From Streptomyces tsukubensis (GTDB taxonomy: Bacteria; Actinomycetota; Actinomycetes; Streptomycetales; Streptomycetaceae), in assembly GCF_003932715.1 (NCBI RefSeq), contig NZ_CP020700.1, positions 496,001-560,000 on the forward strand: DNA of 64,000 nucleotides, written 5' to 3'. Below are positions 1-7,098 of this stretch, in pieces (position 1 is the stretch's first letter; the number at the start of each line of letters is the position of its first letter). A model generated the notes under the pieces. The model made no database searches, was not told the origin of the DNA, and saw nothing but the letters and a program-made list of their open reading frames with translations. The translations under genes and the position numbers were made by a program.

Positions 1-1449
1 GAACTCCGGATCGCGGGAGTGCCCGTGGTGCTGCTGGAGCGCGACCCCGTCCCCCGGGGCGAGTCCCGGGGCATGGGCCTGCACGCCCGTACGGTGGAGG
101 TGCTCCACCAGCGCGGTGCGGGACACCGCTTCCGTACCCCGGACACCCCGGTCTGGCCCCGGCTCCACTTCTCCCTGTTCTGGCTGGACCTGTCCGAGAC
201 CGGTGACGACGCCTACACCCTGGCGGTGCCCCAGTGGCGGACCGAACAGGTGCTGGAGGAGTGGGCCGTCGAACTCGGCACCGAGATCCGGCGCGGCCAC
301 GAAGTGATCGGCGTGGACCAGTCGGAGGAGGAGGTCACGGTCCGGGTGCGCGGCCCGGAGGGCGAATACGCGCTGGCGGGCGCCTATCTGGTGGGGGCCG
401 ACGGAGGACACAGCGCGGTACGGAAACTGACGGGCTTCGCGTTCCCCGGCACCGGCTCGTCCTTCTACGGCGTCCTGGGCGATCTGGCCGTACCGCCGGG
501 TGGCACCGCGGACTACCGGGTGAACCTCTACCCCGGCGGGCTGTACGCGGAGGTTCCCCTGGAAGGCGGCACCAAACTGCGGCTGATGACGACCGAGTTC
601 GACGTCGAACCCCCGCCCGCGGGCACCCCGGTGACGGACGACGAACTGAGGGCCGCCGTCAAACGGCTCACCGGCAGCGAGCGCGAGTTCGACACGACGC
701 TGTGGCGGTCCCGGTTCGGCAATGCGACCCGGATCGCGGAGCAGTACCGCATCGGCCGGGTGTTCCTCGCCGGGGACGCCGCCCATGTGCACTATCCGAT
801 CGGCGGCCAGGGCCTGAACACCGGCGTCCAGGACGCGGTCAACCTGGGCTGGAAGCTGGCCGCCGCGGTCCGCGGCGACGCCCCCGACGGGCTGCTCGAC
901 TCGTACCACGACGAACGTCATCCGGTGGGCCGCCAGGTCTGCATGAACACCCAGGCGCAGATCGCGCTGATGCACCCGCTGGACTCGGTCGGTCCGCTGC
1001 GGGAGCTCTTCGGTGAACTGGCCGCACTGCCCGAGGTCAACCGCTACCTCCTGGAGATGGTCACCGGCACCGGATTCCGGTACGCCATGCCCTACGCGGA
1101 CGGGTCCGCGCACGAGCTGCTGGGGCTGCGGGTGCCGGACCTCCCCCTGGTGACCGCGGACGGCGACGGTCCGGACGGGATCGCCGCCGCCCTGCACCCG
1201 GGGCGGGCGGTGCTGCTGCACCTCGACCCGGACACCGCTCCCCCGCCGACCGCGGGCTGGGGCGACCGGCTGCGTACCGTCGTCGCCCGGCCGGTGCCCG
1301 GGCTCGACGCCACCAGCCTGCTGATCCGCCCCGACGGCCATATCGCCCATGCCGGACACGACCCCCACGATCCCCTGCTCCGGACCGCGCTGACCACCTG
1401 GCTGGGCGAACCCGGTTCCCACGACGGTGCCGAAGGGCGGACGGCATGA
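1..1449 (+). CDS. FAD-dependent monooxygenase (class A, polyketide hydroxylase type), 5' partial
   Basis: This flavoprotein is cut by the left edge. The frame is open from base 1, and its first residues (ELRIAGVPVVLLERDP) match the second strand of the FAD Rossmann fold, so the GxGxxG loop and start codon lie just outside. Visible hallmarks are GESRGMGLHART, the second FAD motif GDAAH near residue 258 of the visible part, and an intact GGQGLNTG loop with DAVNLGWKLAAAV. The last 100 or so residues look like the thioredoxin-like C-terminal domain of aromatic polyketide and rifampicin-type hydroxylases. The family uses NAD(P)H and O2 to hydroxylate or oxidatively rearrange substrates; some relatives in spirotetronate pathways act as FAD-dependent cyclases instead. 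The stop overlaps the start of the next gene by 4 nt (ATGA), so the pair is translationally coupled. The substrate is unknown. Confidence 0.88.
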   Translation, partial: ELRIAGVPVVLLERDPVPRGESRGMGLHARTVEVLHQRGAGHRFRTPDTPVWPRLHFSLFWLDLSETGDDAYTLAVPQWRTEQVLEEWAVELGTEIRRGHEVIGVDQSEEEVTVRVRGPEGEYALAGAYLVGADGGHSAVRKLTGFAFPGTGSSFYGVLGDLAVPPGGTADYRVNLYPGGLYAEVPLEGGTKLRLMTTEFDVEPPPAGTPVTDDELRAAVKRLTGSEREFDTTLWRSRFGNATRIAEQYRIGRVFLAGDAAHVHYPIGGQGLNTGVQDAVNLGWKLAAAVRGDAPDGLLDSYHDERHPVGRQVCMNTQAQIALMHPLDSVGPLRELFGELAALPEVNRYLLEMVTGTGFRYAMPYADGSAHELLGLRVPDLPLVTADGDGPDGIAAALHPGRAVLLHLDPDTAPPPTAGWGDRLRTVVARPVPGLDATSLLIRPDGHIAHAGHDPHDPLLRTALTTWLGEPGSHDGAEGRTA

Positions 1450-2654
1450 GCCCGATCGACCCGGTGAGCCCGGTGAGCCCGGTGAACCTGCGAACGGCGT
1501 ACGACGCCGATGTCGTCGTGGTGGGCGCCGGTCCGGCCGGTCTGCTGCTCGCCGCCGAACTGGCAGGGTCGGGGGTACGGGCCCTGGTGCTGGAGCGGGA
1601 CGCCGAGGCCCGGGTCTCCCCGGGTGTGGCGCTGAACGGTTCCGTCGTGCTGACCCTGGAGCGGCTGGGTCTGATGGAGACGCTGCGCCGGGAGGCCGTA
1701 CCCCTGCCGCGGGTGCACTTCGGACTGCTGTGGGTGGATCTGGACCGGGTACGGCCCCGGCCGCCGGATCCGGTGCTGCTGCCGCAGTCGAGGCTGGAGG
1801 CCGTGCTCGCGGAGCATGCGGCCGCGCGGGGAGCGGTCGTCCGCCGCGGCCACGAGGTGCTCGGGCTGGAGCAGGACGGCGAGGGCGTGGCGGTGGAGGT
1901 ACGCGGCCCGGACGGGGAGCCTCAGGTCGTCCGCGCCCTGTTCCTGGTGGGGGCGGACGGTCCGGAGAGCGTGGTGCGGCGGGCCGCCGGGATCGGCGTC
2001 ACCCGTACGGCTCCGACGGTTTCGGGGCTCGTCGCGGACGCGGAGGCCGATCCGGCGGCGCTGGCGCCCGAACACCTCGGGGCCGCGTTCTCGGCCGCCG
2101 GTCTGTACATGGGGGTGCCGGTCGGGCCCCGTAAGGTACGGCTGATGACCACCGAGTTCGGCAGGCGGGCCCCGGACGGGGCGCCGACGAGGGACGAACT
2201 GACCGCGGCAGTGGCCGCGCTGACCGGCTCGGAGCCGAAGGTGGAGGGCCTGTACCGGCCGCCGGTCCGCTACGACGACCGGACCGCTCTCGCCGACGCC
2301 TACCGCTCGGGCCGGGTGTTCCTCGCCGGGGACGCCGCGCATACGCACTATCCGCTGGGCGGGCTCGCGCTCGGCGCCGCGCTGGCGGACGCGGTGAGCC
2401 TGGGCGGGACGCTGGCCGCCGCGGTCCGGGGCGAAGCCTCCGAGGGGCTGCTCGACTCGTACCACGCGGAGCGGCATCCGGTGGGGCGGCGGATCATCAC
2501 CGTGACCCGGGCCCAGTCGGCCCTGCTGCATCCGCTGGAGCGGGTCGGTCCGCTGCGGGAGCTCTTCGGTGAACTGCTCGGGCTGGGCAGCGCGAACGAG
2601 CACCTGGCCCGGGCCGTCAGCGGACTGGAGTCCCCCGGTCCCGGCGCCGGCTGA
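1446..2654 (+). CDS. FAD-dependent oxidoreductase paralogue with degenerate C-terminal FAD loop
   Basis: This is a 402-residue paralogue of the upstream flavoprotein. The N-terminal dinucleotide fold is intact (VVVVGAGPAGLLLAAEL, residues about 28-44), and the GDAAH motif lies at about residues 295-299. Three features are unusual. The usual Gxx(A/H)RT segment after the first strand is replaced by VALNGSVVLTLERL. The GGQGLNTG loop, which contacts flavin and ribityl phosphate, reads GGLALGAAL. The thioredoxin-like C-terminal domain is missing, the protein ending soon after the FAD domain. The first residues contain a short Pro/Val/Ser repeat from a 9-nt tandem repeat. The protein may be a non-hydroxylating flavoprotein or a partner subunit of the upstream enzyme. 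Loss of function cannot be excluded, although the frame is intact throughout. It is coupled to the upstream gene. Confidence 0.85.
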   Translation: MSPIDPVSPVSPVNLRTAYDADVVVVGAGPAGLLLAAELAGSGVRALVLERDAEARVSPGVALNGSVVLTLERLGLMETLRREAVPLPRVHFGLLWVDLDRVRPRPPDPVLLPQSRLEAVLAEHAAARGAVVRRGHEVLGLEQDGEGVAVEVRGPDGEPQVVRALFLVGADGPESVVRRAAGIGVTRTAPTVSGLVADAEADPAALAPEHLGAAFSAAGLYMGVPVGPRKVRLMTTEFGRRAPDGAPTRDELTAAVAALTGSEPKVEGLYRPPVRYDDRTALADAYRSGRVFLAGDAAHTHYPLGGLALGAALADAVSLGGTLAAAVRGEASEGLLDSYHAERHPVGRRIITVTRAQSALLHPLERVGPLRELFGELLGLGSANEHLARAVSGLESPGPGAG

Positions 2655-2669
2655 TCCGGCACATAGCGA

Positions 2670-2707
2670 CCGACGGCCTCTCCGCATCTTCGCGGAGAGG
2701 CCGTCGG
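2670..2707. terminator. Strong bidirectional stem-loop terminator
   Basis: A perfect 16-bp stem (CCGACGGCCTCTCCGC and its complement) closes a 6-nt loop, ATCTTC. It sits between the convergent FAD gene pair and the MFS gene, where it can end transcription from both sides. There is no T-run, as is usual in Streptomyces. Confidence 0.85.
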
Positions 2708-2779
2708 CACGGGCGGACGGCCCCGGGGGTTCGCGGCGCCCCAGCGCCGCGAAGGCCGACCGCTGTCTGCGGGGTCCGG

Positions 2780-4318
2780 TCAGTGCGTCTCTACGGCGCC
2801 CTGACCCTTGGCGCCCGATTCGGCCGCGCCGGATTCGGGATCGGAGGCGGGCGCGGCCACCGGCGCCGGGGGCGCAGCGGACCCGGCCCGGACCAGAGTG
2901 ACGGCGAGGAGTGCGGCTACGGAGAAGCCGAGGCCCACCCAGAACGCCAGCGAACTGCCCTCGGCCAGGCTGTAGTTCGCGATTCCCGCGGGGTCGAGTC
3001 CGGCCGGCGGGTCCGCGGCGGCGTCCCGGGCGGCGTTGGTGAACACGGTGACCAGCACCGCGAGCCCCAGGGAACCGCCGACCTGCTGCATGGCGTTGAG
3101 GGTGCTGGAAGCGGCGCCCGACTCGTGCGGCGGGACGCCGGAGACGGCGACCACCGTCAGCGGCACGGTGAAGAAGCCGACGCCCACGCCGAACAGGAGC
3201 ATGGGGCCGAGCAGTCCGCCGAGATAGCTGCTGCCGGCGTCGATCTGGGCCAGCCAGGCCATACCGGCGCCGACCAGGACCACACCCACCAGCATGAACG
3301 TCTTGGCACCCACCTGGGCCAGCTGTTTGGTGACGACTCCGGCCGCGATCATCAGGGCCAGCGCGACGGGTACGAAGGCGAACCCGGCCTTCAGCGGGCT
3401 GAAGTCGAGCACCTTCTGCACGAACTGGGTGAGGAAGAAGAACATTCCGGTCATCGTGCCGGAGAGCAGCAGCATCCCGGCGAACATGATCGACCGGTCG
3501 CGGTCCGCGAACAGGCTCAGCGGCAGGATGGGCTGGTTCGCGCGGGACTCCCAGATCAGGAACCAGACCAGCAGGACGACGGCCACGGCGAAGGAGCCGA
3601 GGGCCAGTCCGTCGCTCCAGCCGTCCTCGGCCGCACGGATGAAGCCGTACACCAGGAGTGTCATACCGACCGTGGAGGTCAGGGCGCCCGTGATGTCGAA
3701 GCGGCTGCCGCGGATCCGGTCCGTCTCCTTGATGTAGACGGGGACGAGCAGCAGCAGGAGCAGACCGAAGGGCACATTGACGAACATCACCCAGCGCCAG
3801 GACAGCCAGTCGGTGAGGACACCTCCCAGCACCAGTCCGATGGCGGCGCCCGATCCGGAGACCGCGCCGTAGACACCCACGGCACGGGTACGGGCGGGGC
3901 CCTCCTCGAAGGTGGTGGCGATCAGCGCCAGGGTCCCGGGGGCCGCGAAGGCGGCGCCGACACCCTGGGCGGCGCGGGACACCAGCAGCAGTTCGTCCGA
4001 GTTGGCGAGACCGCCGATCAGCGAGGCCACGGTGAACACCAGGACACCGGCGAGGAAGACCCGGCGCCGCCCCAGGATGTCCCCGGCGCGGCCACCGAGG
4101 AGCAGCAGTCCGCCGAACGCGAGGGCATAGGCGTTGAGCACCCAGGACAGACCGGCTTCCGAGAAGTCCAGGGCCCGCTGCATCTCGGGCAGGGCAACGT
4201 TGACGATGGTCGCGTCGAGGATCACCATGAGCTGGCAGGTGACGATCAGCAGCAGCGCGATGGAGGGGTTCCGGGACGTGGAACTCGCCGGCTGCGAGGG
4301 GGGTGACGAGCTCGTCAC
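2780..4318 (-). CDS. MFS drug exporter, DHA2 / EmrB-QacA family (14 TM)
   Basis: This is a 512-residue membrane transporter of the drug:H+ antiporter-2 family, expected to export the cluster product or a related toxic compound using the proton gradient. The first helix carries the DHA2 signature LDATIVNVALP, followed by the loop motif GGRAGDILGRRR between helices 2 and 3. Hydrophobic segments continue to near residue 490, fitting 14 spans, and the C-terminus is a short Ala/Pro-rich tail. I chose the GTG at 4318 because GGAGG lies 5 nt upstream; longer in-frame starts (to 4387) have no ribosome-binding site and run towards the promoter. The gene is divergent from the TetR gene. Its promoter carries the TetR-type palindrome inside the spacer, so inducible derepression is likely. 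Confidence 0.9.
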   Translation of the reverse strand: MTSSSPPSQPASSTSRNPSIALLLIVTCQLMVILDATIVNVALPEMQRALDFSEAGLSWVLNAYALAFGGLLLLGGRAGDILGRRRVFLAGVLVFTVASLIGGLANSDELLLVSRAAQGVGAAFAAPGTLALIATTFEEGPARTRAVGVYGAVSGSGAAIGLVLGGVLTDWLSWRWVMFVNVPFGLLLLLLVPVYIKETDRIRGSRFDITGALTSTVGMTLLVYGFIRAAEDGWSDGLALGSFAVAVVLLVWFLIWESRANQPILPLSLFADRDRSIMFAGMLLLSGTMTGMFFFLTQFVQKVLDFSPLKAGFAFVPVALALMIAAGVVTKQLAQVGAKTFMLVGVVLVGAGMAWLAQIDAGSSYLGGLLGPMLLFGVGVGFFTVPLTVVAVSGVPPHESGAASSTLNAMQQVGGSLGLAVLVTVFTNAARDAAADPPAGLDPAGIANYSLAEGSSLAFWVGLGFSVAALLAVTLVRAGSAAPPAPVAAPASDPESGAAESGAKGQGAVETH

Positions 4319-4499
4319 AACAGCCTCCAGAAGGGCTATTCTTCGCATGGATGACAAAGTGAGATGTCCTGCGCTCATCGGGCACATCGGTGCGAGTGAC
4401 GCGACAGGGGTGCGGCGCGAGGGAGGCAGCCCTCGGGCCGGAAGCCGTTCATATGGCGTAACAGGGGCCCGCTAGGCTAAGAGGAGGGCTCCTCCACCT

Positions 4500-4528
4500 A
4501 GAATACGGAGGACGCCTCCGTATGACAA
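4500..4528 (-). promoter_or_regulatory. Promoter of MFS exporter with TetR-type operator in the spacer
   Basis: On the minus strand the sequence reads TTGTCA, 17 nt, TATTCT. A perfect 9-3-9 palindrome (ATACGGAGG-ACG-CCTCCGTAT, 4503-4523) fills the spacer and overlaps the -10. A repressor bound here would block RNA polymerase. The same CGGAGG-N3-CCTCCG core recurs at 6825-6845 and 10063-10083. The adjacent TetR protein is the obvious ligand, and may also autoregulate from this site. Confidence 0.8.
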
Positions 4529-4544
4529 CCCGCCAGGAGCCGCT

Positions 4545-5189
4545 ATGCCCAGAAGTGCCGATCCCCACCGTGCGATGCGTTCCGATGCCCACCGCAACTA
4601 CCAGCGACTGCTCGCCGCCGCCGAAGGCGTGTTCGGCGAGTCGGGGGCCGATGCCTCCCTGGAGGAGGTCGCCCGCCGGGCGGGCGTCGGCATCGGCACG
4701 CTCTACCGCCATTTCCCCACCCGCAAGGCGCTGCTGGAGGCCATGCTGCGCGGCGGCATCGACGCCCTGGAGATCAGGGCCGAGGAGCTGATCACGGCCG
4801 AGGACTCCGCCGCCGCACTGGCCGAGTGGATGCGGGCCCTGCGCGACCACGCCACCCGCTACCGGGGGCTCTCGGCCGCTCTGATGGTGGATCTGCTGGA
4901 CGAGAACTCCGGCGTGGCCGCCACCTGCGGCTCGATGCTCCAGGCGGCCACGGCGCTGCTGCACCGGGCCCAGCACGAGGGCACGGTGCGCGGCGATGTG
5001 ACCATCGGCGACGCGGTCACCATGGTCAATGCGGTGGCCTGGTCGGTGGAGCAGTCCGCCACCGGCGCCGAGCAGGGTGAGCGGGTCTTCGAGCTGATGA
5101 TGGACGCCCTGCGCTGTGTCGAAGCCGAACGCCGCCACCGCCCGCAGCCGGTGCGGCGGACTCGGGCGGCGGGGGGCATCGCCCCGTGA
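4545..5189 (+). CDS. TetR/AcrR-family transcriptional repressor
   Basis: This 214-residue regulator has a canonical N-terminal TetR helix-turn-helix: RRAGVGIGTLYRHFPTRKALLEAML at about residues 44-68, preceded by helix 1 (NYQRLLAAAEGVFGESG). The C-terminal ligand domain is helical and variable, so the inducer cannot be read. AGGAG lies 5 nt before the chosen ATG; an alternative ATG at 4575 would still keep the DNA-binding domain. The gene is divergent from the MFS exporter and sits 22 nt downstream of the palindromic operator. By analogy with TetR and its relatives it should repress the exporter. Two more copies of the operator suggest it also represses the LLM monooxygenase and flavin reductase genes. 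That regulon is inferred from sequence. Confidence 0.9.
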   Translation: MPRSADPHRAMRSDAHRNYQRLLAAAEGVFGESGADASLEEVARRAGVGIGTLYRHFPTRKALLEAMLRGGIDALEIRAEELITAEDSAAALAEWMRALRDHATRYRGLSAALMVDLLDENSGVAATCGSMLQAATALLHRAQHEGTVRGDVTIGDAVTMVNAVAWSVEQSATGAEQGERVFELMMDALRCVEAERRHRPQPVRRTRAAGGIAP

Positions 5190-5284
5190 TGGCCGACCCG
5201 GGGGGGCAGGCCCTTCCCGGGTGCGGCGCTCCGAGGTGACAACCAGGCGTGCGGTACGGGCGGTTGCCCGGGCGCGCGGACGAA

Positions 5285-5304
5285 GGCCCCGGCCTTCCGG
5301 GGCC
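5285..5304. terminator. Stem-loop between convergent tetR and LLM genes
   Basis: An 8-bp perfect stem GGCCCCGG/CCGGGGCC with a CCTT loop lies in the 208-nt gap between two convergent genes. It probably acts as a bidirectional terminator. Confidence 0.6.
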
Positions 5305-5397
5305 GGAAGCCGGATGCGTACCGCAGCCCGGGAAAGCAGTCGAGCGGTACCTCGTTCGCGCAGGGCCCGGCCGCGCGACGGCGGGGGGGCGCGGACG

Positions 5398-6453
5398 TCA
5401 GAGGGCGCCTTCGGACGCCTTTCGGTGGGTGACGAGCTTCAGATCGGCGGCCAGGTCGCGGAGGATCTCGTAGCTGGCCACGCGGGCGGAGTAGTCCTCG
5501 ATGACCGTCATGGCCATCAGCTCGTCGGCGCCGGTGTCCGCGAGCAGCTCTTCCAGCCGGGGCGCCAGTGAGTCGGGGCCGCCGATGAACTGCCGGCCGA
5601 GATGGCCGTCGACGAGGCGGCGTTCGCCGTCGCTGAACCGGTAGGCGCCCGCCTCGTCCGTGGTGCGGTACTCCGTCTGCCGTGGATCGCGCATCGACAT
5701 GGCGGTGGCCAGCCTTATGGGGGCGGCCAGCCTGAGGGCCTCCGCGTCGGTGGGGGCGGCTATCACGAAGGCGGCGACGATGCTGTGGGGGCGGTCCAGC
5801 AGTCCGGAGGGCCGGAACTCCTCGCGGTAGACGCGCAGTGCGGGCACCGCGAGCTGGGCATTGAAGTGGTAGGCGTAGGCGAAGGGGAGGCCGAGCGCCG
5901 CGGCGAGGCGGGCGCTGCTGGGGCTGGAGCCCAGCAGCCACATGGCGGGGGCGTTTCCGGCGGCGGGTACGGCGCTGATCCGGGCGGGCGCCCCGGCGCT
6001 CTCGGGGGTGAAGTACTGGGCCAGCTCGACTATCTGCTGGGGGAACTCCTCCGCCGCCATGGGGCCGGCGTTGCGCCGCAGCGCCTGGGCGGTGGCGGGG
6101 TCGGTGCCCGGGGCGCGGCCGAGTCCCAGGTCGATCCGTCCGGGGTGGAGGGCTTCGAGGGTGCCGAACTGCTCCGCGACGACGAGCGGGGGGTGGTTCG
6201 GCAGCATCACTCCCCCGGCCCCCACCCGGATGGAGCGGGTGACTCCGGCGATCTGCCCGATCAGGACGGGCGGCGACGAGCTGGCGACTCCCGGGGCGTT
6301 GTGGTGCTCCGTCAGCCAGTAGCGGTGGTAGCCGAGTTCCTCGACGGCGCGCGCCAGGTCGAGGGTTTCGCGCAGCGCCTGCGCGGGAGTCGAACCGGAC
6401 CAGACCGGGGACAGGTCGAGGACGGAGAGCGGGACGGACGGCGAACCGGTCAC
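5398..6453 (-). CDS. LLM-class (luciferase-like, MsnO8-type) flavin-dependent monooxygenase
   Basis: This 351-residue protein is a bacterial-luciferase-like TIM-barrel monooxygenase. It has the N-terminal VPLSVLDLSPV strand typical of the MsnO8-type subgroup, then YHRYWLTEHHN, GSIRVGAGGVMLPNHPP-like flavin-site segments and IDLGLGRAPG. Such enzymes need reduced FMN supplied by a separate reductase and insert oxygen into substrates. The flavin reductase at 10139-10648 carries the same operator in its promoter and is the likely partner. I chose the GTG at 6453, which has GGAGG 8 nt upstream. A start at 6513 would add only a low-complexity Pro/Thr/Val segment encoded by a 9-nt tandem repeat. The promoter at 6822-6850 implies a leader of about 360 nt. 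The role could be tailoring of the polyketide or detoxification. Confidence 0.85.
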   Translation of the reverse strand: MTGSPSVPLSVLDLSPVWSGSTPAQALRETLDLARAVEELGYHRYWLTEHHNAPGVASSSPPVLIGQIAGVTRSIRVGAGGVMLPNHPPLVVAEQFGTLEALHPGRIDLGLGRAPGTDPATAQALRRNAGPMAAEEFPQQIVELAQYFTPESAGAPARISAVPAAGNAPAMWLLGSSPSSARLAAALGLPFAYAYHFNAQLAVPALRVYREEFRPSGLLDRPHSIVAAFVIAAPTDAEALRLAAPIRLATAMSMRDPRQTEYRTTDEAGAYRFSDGERRLVDGHLGRQFIGGPDSLAPRLEELLADTGADELMAMTVIEDYSARVASYEILRDLAADLKLVTHRKASEGAL

Positions 6454-6481
6454 GGGGGATGCCTCCAGGGCCGAAGAAGGA

Positions 6482-6517
6482 GTCACGGGAGTCACGGGAG
6501 TTGCGGGAATCACGGGA
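6482..6517. repeat. Four tandem 9-nt units (GTCACGGGA and variants)
   Basis: Direct 9-nt repeats GTCACGGGA, GTCACGGGA, GTTGCGGGA and ATCACGGGA lie in tandem, with one more unit after a short interruption near 6529. They fall just upstream of the LLM ribosome-binding site, inside its leader. Being 9-mers, copy-number change would keep any reading frame. Confidence 0.8.
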
Positions 6518-6697
6518 AATCACAGCACGTCACGGGAGCACAAGGCGGAACAGCAGGGAAACAGCGGGACCAGAGAGGGAGCAGGGGCGGAACGGCCAGG
6601 GGAACAGGCCGGTTTCGCGCGGGGCAGCGTCGGAACTCGGAAATCCGGAAGGCGAAACCCGGAAGGTGGGGTGCGGTCCGGGCGCTCCGGCCCGGCC

Positions 6698-6741
6698 GCA
6701 GTCCGGCACAAGGAGCGGCGGGCCCGCCGAAGCCGGACTGC
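6698..6741 (-). other. Nested hairpin in the LLM mRNA leader
   Basis: A 10-bp outer stem (GCAGTCCGGC / GCCGGACTGC) encloses a 14-nt perfect palindrome CGGCGGGCCCGCCG. It lies about 75 nt after the predicted transcription start of the LLM gene. It could be a transcript-stabilising or attenuating structure; it resembles no riboswitch I know. Confidence 0.45.
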
Positions 6742-6821
6742 CGACACCCAAAAACCCGGGCTCTCACCGGGCAGCGCCTGCCTGCGCAGCCTTGGTGAAC
6801 CCCCTGTGTGTTTCATGAACT

Positions 6822-6850
6822 ACGATACGGAGGACTCCTCCGATTCGCAA
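6822..6850 (-). promoter_or_regulatory. Promoter of the LLM gene with TetR-type operator in the spacer
   Basis: On the minus strand: TTGCGA, 17 nt, TATCGT. The spacer again contains the palindrome core CGGAGG-N3-CCTCCG (full site 6825-6845). The left arm ATACGGAGG is identical to the site upstream of the exporter; the right arm differs only in its last three bases (ATT for TAT). Spacing and placement match the other two sites exactly. Confidence 0.75.
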
Positions 6851-7098
6851 CAATTCCGCGTTACCCTGAAGACGTTTCCGCCACCGACATCAAGCCGGGG
6901 GCGAACCGTTCCAGCCCGATCGGCCTCTTGTGGAGGGGGTTTGGCACACCTGTCGCCACCCGGGGACCGCAGTCCGAACGGGGTCGCACCGACCGACGGC
7001 CCGCCCGTCGGAGCCGGGAGTGTCCGCCGCCCGCGCCTCCCCCACTCCAACGGCAGCCGTCGACCGGCGTCACGCAGCGGAAGGGGACCAGTCAGGCC

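Larger units (their letters stand above)
6454..7098. other. Intergenic region between divergent LLM and LAL genes
   Basis: This 645-nt gap contains the LLM promoter/operator (6822-6850), a nested hairpin (6698-6741) and a 9-nt tandem repeat (6482-6517). The frame of the LAL gene stays open back to 6808. That extension covers the operator and has an unlikely composition (Arg/Pro/Ser-rich), so I treat it as non-coding. I could not find a convincing promoter for the LAL gene. Confidence 0.7.

Noticed and set aside
1092..4385. 1097-residue minus-strand frame overlapping the FAD genes and the MFS gene
   Set aside because: Wrong frame through the MFS gene and antisense to two clear FAD domains; composition is typical of a shadow frame.
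4319..4387. Longer start of the MFS gene at 4387
   Set aside because: GTG 4318 has GGAGG at ideal spacing and DHA2 proteins start close to that point.
6454..6513. LLM start at 6513
   Set aside because: It would add only a Thr/Pro/Val repeat from the 9-nt tandem array; GTG 6453 has GGAGG upstream and precedes the conserved first strand.
6482..6540. Tandem repeats as a CRISPR array
   Set aside because: The units are only 9 nt and contiguous, with no unique spacers and no cas genes anywhere in the window.
6808..7098. N-terminal extension of the LAL gene from 6808
   Set aside because: It would begin upstream of the LLM operator and read through it; the residues are Arg/Pro/Ser-rich and not LAL-like. 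ATG 7099 is preferred.
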